From assembly GCA_002396665.1 (NCBI GenBank), contig DGYJ01000018.1, forward strand, positions 37,223-49,232: a stretch of 12,010 nt of DNA, read 5' to 3'. Positions 6,299 through 12,010 of this stretch are shown piece by piece. A program made the translations under genes and the position numbers. The number at the start of each line of letters is the position of its first letter. The first letter of the stretch is position 1. Under the pieces are notes generated by a model. It worked only from the letters and a program-made list of their open reading frames with translations, was not told where the DNA came from and searched no databases. Origin of the DNA: Bdellovibrionaceae bacterium UBA5009. Lineage in GTDB: Bacteria > Bdellovibrionota > Bdellovibrionia > Bdellovibrionales > Bdellovibrionaceae.

Positions 6299-6961
6299 CT
6301 AAGAAATCTTATCTGTTTTAATAATAGCTAGCTTAAAGTCGCCAATAGGAAGAGTGTAGTTACGTACTAAAGATGGGGCCCAGACAGAACAAAGTTGGGT
6401 AGGGATTTCGGAGATCTCCATGCCCCATTGCTCACCCTTAAGATGAAAATATGTGCCGCCAACTTTAAAGGCCTTTCTGGCGGAAAGAATGGCCCTGGAC
6501 AAATTAGACGTGCCTCTGGAAATTGCAAATTGAACTGAGTTAGCATCCAGTGACTCAATACTTTTTTGAATAACCTCGACATTTTTAAGTCCAAGCTCAG
6601 CAGCAGCAGATCGAAGAAAATCTGACTTAGATTTATCCTGCTCCAAACAAACAACCTTCGTATTTTTATGCAAAGCGGCAATAACAAACCCTGGCAGCCC
6701 ATTGCCAGAAAGGTCATGAATATGATTAATATTCGTATACTGACCAAACAATGCTTCGGTTGCCAAAATACAATCTGCAAAGTGTAGAACATCAGAAAAA
6801 GGTAATGTTTTGGAAGAAACAAGATTCAAGCTTGAATTATTTTTTTCAATCAAAGAATCGTAGGATTTAAAAAGAGAAATAATATTTCCGTCTAATTGCG
6901 GAAACCACTTATCGAGTCTCCACGCTTTGCCCGTGGGAGCTTCTGTCTTCAGAGTTGTCAC
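6299..6961 (-). CDS. rsmG: RsmG, 16S rRNA (guanine-N7) methyltransferase
   Basis: RsmG (GidB) uses S-adenosylmethionine to methylate N7 of G527 (E. coli numbering) in 16S rRNA. The 220-residue protein has the N-terminal helices with SLNLVSS (44-50), LHFADCILA (59-67), a SAM loop HDLSGNGLPG (82-91), VVCLEQDKSKSDFL (103-116), the conserved FAISRGTSNL (145-154) and FHLKGEQW (172-179). Its position after mnmG and before parAB is classic. The GTG start at 6961 has AAAGGA 8 nt upstream and gives a 53-bp overlap with mnmG in another frame; I see no good later start. The SAM loop is unusual: the family normally shows DxGxGxGxPG, while here one glycine position appears lost. The family call is firm on context and flanking motifs; full activity is not guaranteed. 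Confidence 0.92.
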   Translation of the reverse strand: MTTLKTEAPTGKAWRLDKWFPQLDGNIISLFKSYDSLIEKNNSSLNLVSSKTLPFSDVLHFADCILATEALFGQYTNINHIHDLSGNGLPGFVIAALHKNTKVVCLEQDKSKSDFLRSAAAELGLKNVEVIQKSIESLDANSVQFAISRGTSNLSRAILSARKAFKVGGTYFHLKGEQWGMEISEIPTQLCSVWAPSLVRNYTLPIGDFKLAIIKTDKIS

Positions 6962-8852
6962 TTGGTAAATCCTTTAGTTTTTTTCTACCTTTTAAAAATA
7001 TCATCAAAGATTGAATGGCAGAAGGATTAACACCGCTGATGCGTTGAGCTTGGCCCAAAGTTCTAGGTTTAACGCGGGAAAGCTTATCTCTTTCTTCAGA
7101 CGAAAGTCCTTTAATGTCAGAATAGTTGGTGGACTCTGGAATATTCATGCGCTCAAGACGCTTTTGTTGGTCAATAATTTCAAGTTGTCGTTTGATGTAC
7201 CCTGAATATTTGATTTCAATTTCTACAGGCTCAAAAATTTGTGGGTCAGCAACTGCAGGAATTTCAAATTTTTTCACAAAATCTGTGTAGTTAATTTCTG
7301 GGCGTCGCAAAAACTCTTCATAGGTTGCGGGCTTCAAAAGTGGGGCAGACTTCATTTCTAAAATTTTATTCTGTGTCTGTTCGTTCGGAAAAATTCTCTC
7401 CGAACGCAAATAAGAAAGAAGATTTTGCCGTTCGTCTTTAAGTTTAATCATTTTTTCTTCAAGGGCCGAACCACTAAGCTTTAAATTCAAAGAAATATCG
7501 AAAAGGCGATCTAGAGTATTGTCTTCACGAAGAACAAGTCTATGTTCCGCTCGAGAAGTAAACATACGATAGGGCTCTTTTGTTCCTTTAGTGACAAGGT
7601 CGTCAATCAAAACACCAATATATGCTTGGTCGCGGTCCAAAATAAATTCATCGCGATTCAAAACTTTATGGGCGGCATTGATCCCAGCAACAAAACCCTG
7701 GGCAGCAGCCTCCTCGTATCCAGAGGTCCCATTAATTTGTCCTGCTAAAAATAAATTTGAAATCGTTCTGGTTTCTAAACGATGATAAATCTGTGTGGGT
7801 TCTACAAAATCATATTCTACAGCGTAACCTGGACGAACAATTTTAACATTTTCCAAACCAGGAATAGTTCGTAAAAATTCATACTGAACATCTGCAGGCA
7901 ATGAGGTAGAAATCCCCTGTAAGTAAATCAAATCAGAATCCAGTCCCTCTGGCTCAAGAAAAGTTTGATGGGATTCTTTATCGGCAAAACGGGTGATTTT
8001 GTCTTCAATGCTTGGACAATATCTTGGTCCTACGCCCTCAATCACACCACAAAACATCGGGGACTTGTCTAAGTTTTTCCGGATGATGTCGTGGGTTTGC
8101 TCTGTTGTGCGCGAAAGAAAACAGGCAATTTGTTTTAACTTTGGAAAAGTTTCAGTTCTAAGGCTGAAGGGGAAAAACTCAGTGTCACCATACTGCGGAA
8201 CAGTCTTAGACCAGTCGATGGAAGAGTTTAATAACCGGGCAGGGGTTCCTGTTTTTAATCTTTGAACAGTAAATCCGAAATCTCGCAATTGATCAGACAG
8301 GCCAACAGTGGCTTGGTCACCAACGCGGCCCCCAGGGCTTTGTTCAAGTCCAATGTGCATGACACCATTCATGAAAGTTCCCGTTGTTATAACAACGGTA
8401 TTGCTGTGAATTATAGATCCATCTTGCAGAACGACTCCGCGACAAGCAGAACCCTCTAAAACAAGTCTTTTTACTTCGCCCTGGATGACGCTAAGATTTT
8501 TTTGATTAAGAACTTTTTCGGTCATGAACGCAGAATATTTATCTTTGTCAGACTGTACCCGGGTCCCGCGAACAGCGGGTCCTTTTGATGAGTTCAACCT
8601 CTTGTACTGGATGCAGGTTTCATCGGCCGCCAAGCCCATTTCCCCACCAAGGATATCAATTTCCCTGACCATGTGGCCCTTGGCCAAACCACCTATTGAG
8701 GGGTTGCAGCTCATGTAAGCTATTCGATCAAGGTTCGTTGTGATCAATAAAGTTTTAACGCCGAGTCGAGCCGACGATAAACAGGCTTCGACGCCAGCAT
8801 GGCCGGCGCCTACCACAATAACCTGATACGAATCAGAACTTAAATCTGCCAT
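6909..8852 (-). CDS. mnmG: MnmG, tRNA wobble-uridine modification FAD enzyme
   Basis: MnmG (GidA) works with MnmE to install the carboxymethylaminomethyl group at C5 of U34 in certain tRNAs, using FAD, NADH and methylene-tetrahydrofolate. With the ATG at 8852 it has 647 residues. It shows the dinucleotide fold VIVVGAGHAGVEA (11-23), MSCNPSIGGLAKGHMV (47-62) with Cys49, GPRYCPSIEDKI with Cys279 (both cysteines at conserved family positions), LFLAGQINGTSGYEEAAAQG (FAD site), YRMFTSRAEHRL and the C-terminal ISGVNPSAI. The start overlaps the mnmE stop (TAATG), with AGGA 5 nt upstream; a TTG five codons earlier is unlikely. The hydrophilic C-terminal tail beyond FLKGRKK is the region shared with the start of rsmG. 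Confidence 0.98.
   Translation of the reverse strand: MADLSSDSYQVIVVGAGHAGVEACLSSARLGVKTLLITTNLDRIAYMSCNPSIGGLAKGHMVREIDILGGEMGLAADETCIQYKRLNSSKGPAVRGTRVQSDKDKYSAFMTEKVLNQKNLSVIQGEVKRLVLEGSACRGVVLQDGSIIHSNTVVITTGTFMNGVMHIGLEQSPGGRVGDQATVGLSDQLRDFGFTVQRLKTGTPARLLNSSIDWSKTVPQYGDTEFFPFSLRTETFPKLKQIACFLSRTTEQTHDIIRKNLDKSPMFCGVIEGVGPRYCPSIEDKITRFADKESHQTFLEPEGLDSDLIYLQGISTSLPADVQYEFLRTIPGLENVKIVRPGYAVEYDFVEPTQIYHRLETRTISNLFLAGQINGTSGYEEAAAQGFVAGINAAHKVLNRDEFILDRDQAYIGVLIDDLVTKGTKEPYRMFTSRAEHRLVLREDNTLDRLFDISLNLKLSGSALEEKMIKLKDERQNLLSYLRSERIFPNEQTQNKILEMKSAPLLKPATYEEFLRRPEINYTDFVKKFEIPAVADPQIFEPVEIEIKYSGYIKRQLEIIDQQKRLERMNIPESTNYSDIKGLSSEERDKLSRVKPRTLGQAQRISGVNPSAIQSLMIFLKGRKKLKDLPSDNSEDRSSHGQSVETR
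6970..6975 (-). promoter_or_regulatory. Ribosome binding site of rsmG within mnmG
   Basis: AAAGGA on the minus strand lies 8 nt before the GTG at 6961, inside the 3' coding region of mnmG. It supports the long 53-bp mnmG/rsmG overlap rather than a shorter RsmG. Confidence 0.6.
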
Positions 8853-10297
8853 TATTTTCCTAAACAAAATTCTTTAAAGATTTTATCTACAATTTGATCG
8901 TCATAGTGCTTGCCTAAAACTTCTTGCACACAAATCAAAGAGTCTTTCAATTCTTGCGATAAAAACTCTGCGCCCAATTTTGCGACAACCATTTTTTGTA
9001 CGCTTTCAATTTTTGAAAGAGCCTCTGAAAGCTTCTCAAAATGTCTGGCATGGGTCAAAATTGCACGATCTTCTTTCTGTGTTGAAAAGGCCAATTCCAT
9101 AATCATATCAAACAGCTTTTCACGGCATTTTTTATCAAGAGTTGATATAAAGGCCAATCGGGAACTGATCCAATGACTATCTAGCTGATTTCTTTTGAAA
9201 AAATTACTTTGTTGAAGCAGTTTTTGAGTACTTTCAAGGTCAGCTTCAGAGACCAGGTCGGACTTATTCCCTAAAAGGTAAAGATTTTCTGGTTTAAGAC
9301 CTGATAGAATCTCTTCGTCTTGAGGGGTTATGCCTGTGGAAAGATCAAAAATAAAAAAGACGTAGTCCGCCGACTTGTGGGACTCCATCGATTTTTCAAT
9401 TCCAATTTTTTCAACAATATCCACTGAGTCCGTGCGCACTCCCGCAGTATCAACAAAAACAATTTTTTGCCCGTTGTACACGGTGGTGGATTCGATAAGG
9501 TCGCGCGTAGTCCCGGGAATAGCCGTAACAATCGCTTTATTTTGCTCGACCATCATATTTAATAAGCTTGATTTACCAACATTAGGACGGCCAGCAAGGG
9601 ATACGACCAGGCCTTCTCGAATCAATTTTCCCTTTTGATACTCGCTCACCCTTTGGGCTAACAATTTTTGAATGTGTTGAAGTTGATCAAGGGTTTGTTT
9701 TTGAGAAATGATTTCTAAGTTTTCAGTCGAAAAATCGATGCTGGCTTCGAGATGTGCCAAAAGACGGGTGATCGCGTTTTCAATGTGCTCGATTTCTTTT
9801 GAAAGCTCCCCCTGCAATTGTCGTAAAGCCATTTGTGATGACGAAGACGATTGGCTTTGGATCAAATCCAAAACGCTTTCTGCCTGAACCAGGTCAATTC
9901 TTTGGTTTAAAAATGCGCGATAAGTGAATTCGCCTCTGTCAGCGATGCGGGCCCCGGACTTAACAAGCTCTTGTAGAATTTGATCTGAAAGCACGGGGTT
10001 ACCGTGTCCATGAATCTCAAACACTTTTTCGCCTGTGAAGGATCGTCCCTCTTCGAAATACAAAACAAGCACTTCATCAATAGATTTTACTGTCGAGGGA
10101 TTCAGCTCTGTGGATTGAATAAACCCATAATAAACCGAGTGTGATTTTACTTCTTGAGGAAGAAATGGAGCAATTTTACGAACAACCTGCTCAGAATCAG
10201 CCCCGCTGACTCTGATAACAGATATGCCTCCATAGCCCGGAGGGGTTGAAATCGCACAGATAACTTGCTGTTCTCTTTCAACCAAATTTGATTTCAT
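8852..10297 (-). CDS. mnmE: MnmE, tRNA modification GTPase
   Basis: MnmE (TrmE) is the GTPase partner of MnmG. The 481-residue protein has an N-terminal tetrahydrofolate-binding domain (TPPGYGGISVIRVSG at 18-32, IHGHGNP at 95-101), a helical domain, and an inserted G domain with GRPNVGKSS (236-244), GTTRD (262-266), DTAG (283-286) and NKSD (344-347). It ends in FCLGK, matching the family's C-terminal C(I/L)GK motif with the functional Cys. Length is somewhat above the common 450-460 residues. The ATG at 10297 directly follows the jag stop (TAAATG), with a weak AAGAG about 6 nt upstream, and the stop overlaps mnmG. No motif is missing. Confidence 0.98.
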   Translation of the reverse strand: MKSNLVEREQQVICAISTPPGYGGISVIRVSGADSEQVVRKIAPFLPQEVKSHSVYYGFIQSTELNPSTVKSIDEVLVLYFEEGRSFTGEKVFEIHGHGNPVLSDQILQELVKSGARIADRGEFTYRAFLNQRIDLVQAESVLDLIQSQSSSSSQMALRQLQGELSKEIEHIENAITRLLAHLEASIDFSTENLEIISQKQTLDQLQHIQKLLAQRVSEYQKGKLIREGLVVSLAGRPNVGKSSLLNMMVEQNKAIVTAIPGTTRDLIESTTVYNGQKIVFVDTAGVRTDSVDIVEKIGIEKSMESHKSADYVFFIFDLSTGITPQDEEILSGLKPENLYLLGNKSDLVSEADLESTQKLLQQSNFFKRNQLDSHWISSRLAFISTLDKKCREKLFDMIMELAFSTQKEDRAILTHARHFEKLSEALSKIESVQKMVVAKLGAEFLSQELKDSLICVQEVLGKHYDDQIVDKIFKEFCLGK

Positions 10298-10852
10298 TTA
10301 AGACTCTTGTGCTGAGGCCTCATCGCCTGGAGCATTCGGATTTTTTGCAGGATAGATTTTAATTTTTTTATACAAACCATCACCCAAAGAGCGACTTTTT
10401 ACGCGCGGGTCTTTTGCCAAGTACTGATGAACGATTTTTCTCTCTTTAGGGGGAAGAGCGCGGTAGTAAACAGTTCGGCCCTGATCAATCGCAATGGCCT
10501 TAAGGTTTTCTGCTCTTTCAATCAATGCCTGTTCGTTTTCTTCACGGTAGCCACCGCAGTCCACATGGACCTGTGTTTTATCTTCTGGGTGTTTGTTTTG
10601 AAGAACGCGCTTAAGATAAAGTTGAAACGCATCAAGTAGCTGACCTTTTCTGTCTTTAAAAAGATCTTCATCGGGACCAGAAAAATCAACAAACACTTGT
10701 GTTGATCCTTCATCATCTTTTTCACTCCGAGTTTCAAACTGGACATTGAATCCTGCTTTATCCACAAGATTTTGCACATTCTCTTGAATTAAAGTTTCGA
10801 TATCGTTGTTTGATTTTTTTCCACCGAAAAGTTTCTTAAAAAATCCGCTCAT
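10298..10852 (-). CDS. jag: Jag/KhpB-like KH-R3H RNA-binding protein, short form
   Basis: A 184-residue relative of Jag (SpoIIIJ-associated, also KhpB/EloR), a cytoplasmic RNA-binding protein usually encoded after yidC. The KH region spans about 20-98 and contains FKDRKGQLLDAFQLYL, where the normal GxxG loop (IGRRG in typical Jag) reads KDRKG. The R3H domain is clear at about 108-167: RAENLKAIAIDQGRTV, then PPKERKIVHQYL with the R-x3-H pair (Arg138, His142) and SRSLGDGLYKKIKIYP. The usual Jag_N domain is absent; instead there is a short basic, amphipathic MSGFFKKLFGGKK. The tail (170-184) is Pro/Ala/Glu-rich. The ATG has a strong AAGGAGGA that overlaps the yidC stop. Family and neighbours agree; the RNA targets are unknown. 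Confidence 0.9.
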   Translation of the reverse strand: MSGFFKKLFGGKKSNNDIETLIQENVQNLVDKAGFNVQFETRSEKDDEGSTQVFVDFSGPDEDLFKDRKGQLLDAFQLYLKRVLQNKHPEDKTQVHVDCGGYREENEQALIERAENLKAIAIDQGRTVYYRALPPKERKIVHQYLAKDPRVKSRSLGDGLYKKIKIYPAKNPNAPGDEASAQES

Positions 10853-10855
10853 AAA

Positions 10856-10863
10856 TCCTCCTT
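10856..10863 (-). promoter_or_regulatory. Strong ribosome binding site of jag overlapping the yidC stop
   Basis: AAGGAGGA, a near-complete anti-16S match, precedes the jag ATG by 3-4 nt. Its first two bases are the last two of the yidC TAA, tying jag initiation closely to the end of yidC translation. It is the strongest Shine-Dalgarno sequence I saw in the window. Confidence 0.75.
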
Positions 10864-12010
10864 AGGCAGCCTTTGGCTTGAGCAAAAAGTATTGTTGTGT
10901 GATTCCAAATAAAGCGCTGACGAACATATACAGAGTAAGTCCAGACGGAAGCGTCAGCATAAATGCAGTAAAAATAAGGGGCATAAACGCAAGGATTTTA
11001 GCTTGGGCTGGATCCATTGCTGTTGGGGTCATCTTTTGTTGTACAAACATTGTGATTCCCATCAAAATTGGTAGAACATAAAAAGAGTCGTGGGCGCTTA
11101 AGTCTTTAATCCAAAATCCAAACGGAGATTGATAAAGCTCAACACTGGAGCCAATCACCCTGTACAATGCAAAAAATATTGGGATTTGAATAAGCATTGG
11201 AAGACATCCACCCATGGGATTTGCTTTATGCTGTTTCATAAGTGCCATCACTTCTTGATTCATGCGAATCGGATCTTCTTTGTATTTTTCGCGAACTGCC
11301 GTCATCAAGGGCTGGATTTTTTGCATAGCCTTCATGGATTTAAAAGACATCACATTAAATGGTAGAACGATCAAACGAACAAGCAATGTCAGCGCAATGA
11401 TGGCCAAGCCCCAATTTCCAATCAACGAAAAAAACCACTTCATGGTGTAAAGCATTGGTCTTGCAACAAAGCCCAAAAATCCAAAATCAATAACCTCTGA
11501 CAAGCCCGCATCAACGCTTTTTAAAATATCGATGGATTTCGGACCAACATAAAATAATTGCTTCAAATCAATTTCTGATGCGCTTTGGGCAGGCTTATAG
11601 GCCAATGTAGAAACCGCTCTACTTTCATTGATAAAAGCCTGGGTTTTCACTTCAGGAATAATGTCAGATTGGTCTTGAAGTGCTGCGGTAAAATATTGCG
11701 ATCCCATTGCAATAATTTTTACATCTTTAAAGTCTTTATCAATGTTCTCTTTTGAATGATTAAAGTTCACCACATCTTTAGTTTGTGAGTGCTCAATGAA
11801 AAACTCTTGGTGCTCGTAAGAAGGAAACAAAAAAGATGTGCTTTGTGATTTTTGAATTTTTTCAGCTAAAACAATAGAAATTCCTCTAAGGATTTCTGCA
11901 TTCGGCTTAATCACTTTAATCTTGCTATCAAAAGAATAGTTCGTGCTGTTGTAAGTTAGTTCTCTTTCAATTTTTGAATCGCCAAGATTTGCCGTACCAA
12001 TAAAATGGAT
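10862..12010 (-). CDS. yidC: YidC/Oxa1 membrane protein insertase, 5' part missing (window edge)
   Basis: YidC inserts and folds inner-membrane proteins, alone or with SecYEG; the Fo c subunit is a classic client. The reading frame stays open to the right edge, giving 382 C-terminal residues. The first membrane helix and part of the periplasmic domain are outside, and the GTG at 11914 is internal, not a start. The visible part holds the end of the periplasmic beta domain, then the insertase core: a helix ending in LTLLVRLIVLPF with the conserved groove arginine (fragment residue 212), the coiled-coil hairpin FKSMKAMQKIQPLM...YKEDP, NPMGGCLPMLIQIPIFFALY, PFGFWIKDLSAHD, LPILMGITMF and LPSGLTLYMFVS. 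The C-tail is short (LLKPKAA). The family match is very strong. Confidence 0.97.
   Translation of the reverse strand: MHFIGTANLGDSKIERELTYNSTNYSFDSKIKVIKPNAEILRGISIVLAEKIQKSQSTSFLFPSYEHQEFFIEHSQTKDVVNFNHSKENIDKDFKDVKIIAMGSQYFTAALQDQSDIIPEVKTQAFINESRAVSTLAYKPAQSASEIDLKQLFYVGPKSIDILKSVDAGLSEVIDFGFLGFVARPMLYTMKWFFSLIGNWGLAIIALTLLVRLIVLPFNVMSFKSMKAMQKIQPLMTAVREKYKEDPIRMNQEVMALMKQHKANPMGGCLPMLIQIPIFFALYRVIGSSVELYQSPFGFWIKDLSAHDSFYVLPILMGITMFVQQKMTPTAMDPAQAKILAFMPLIFTAFMLTLPSGLTLYMFVSALFGITQQYFLLKPKAA

Noticed and set aside
6367..6822. A 151-residue minus-strand frame inside rsmG
   Set aside because: It is a shadow of rsmG in another frame; RsmG motifs are in the chosen frame.
11914..11916. GTG at the start of a 350-residue YidC
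   Set aside because: The frame continues open upstream to the window edge and the periplasmic domain continues, so this is an internal Val codon.
1..12010. tRNA, rRNA, insertion sequence, CRISPR or toxin-antitoxin content
   Set aside because: No repeats, transposase motifs, cloverleaf-like segments or small paired genes were seen; every long stretch is occupied by a recognised housekeeping gene.

Overview
The window looks like an origin-proximal chromosome segment of an AT-rich Gram-negative bacterium, most plausibly in the Bdellovibrionota / former delta-proteobacterial group. That placement rests on recalled gene order and protein style, not on a search. The key features are the run yidC-jag-mnmE-mnmG-rsmG, then parA-parB-bactofilin, then an F1Fo ATP synthase operon that begins with tandem b' and b subunit genes and has no a or c subunit genes in front of it. 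No mobile elements, CRISPR arrays, RNA genes or phage genes were seen. Every gene but one is on the minus strand, as expected for genes transcribed away from an origin lying beyond the right edge.

Right part (about 6.3-12.0 kb), read right to left: yidC (membrane insertase, 5' end cut by the window edge), jag (a short KH-R3H RNA-binding protein), mnmE and mnmG (the pair that modifies tRNA wobble uridine), and rsmG (16S rRNA methyltransferase). Spacing is extremely tight: the yidC stop lies inside the jag Shine-Dalgarno, jag/mnmE abut as TAAATG, mnmE/mnmG overlap as TAATG, and mnmG/rsmG overlap by 53 bp. This reads as one operon.

Middle (about 5.66-6.3 kb): the only plus-strand gene encodes a small, charged, probable lipoprotein of unknown function. 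It is bracketed by two identical perfect 16-bp parS palindromes (TGTTCCACGTGGAACA). The first parS supplies part of the ATG start codon and encodes the first residues (MFHVEQ). The second lies 3 bp after the stop codon, between the convergent ends of this gene and rsmG. This is the most striking arrangement in the window.

Left-middle (about 3.4-5.66 kb): parA and parB (chromosome segregation ATPase and CTP-dependent parS-binding clamp), followed with no gap by a bactofilin, a cytoskeletal protein, in an apparent single transcript. Left (1-3.35 kb): atpF', atpF, atpH, atpA and the start of atpG, with a candidate sigma70-type promoter just upstream of atpF'.

Several start codons differ from the longest open frame: parA GTG at 5663, parB ATG at 4843, mnmG ATG at 8852. 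There is no gene-free stretch longer than about 100 bp. Most of the content is well-known housekeeping machinery. The points worth a second look are the parS-bracketed lipoprotein gene, the parB-bactofilin linkage, an altered SAM-binding loop in RsmG and a Jag protein without its usual N-terminal domain.
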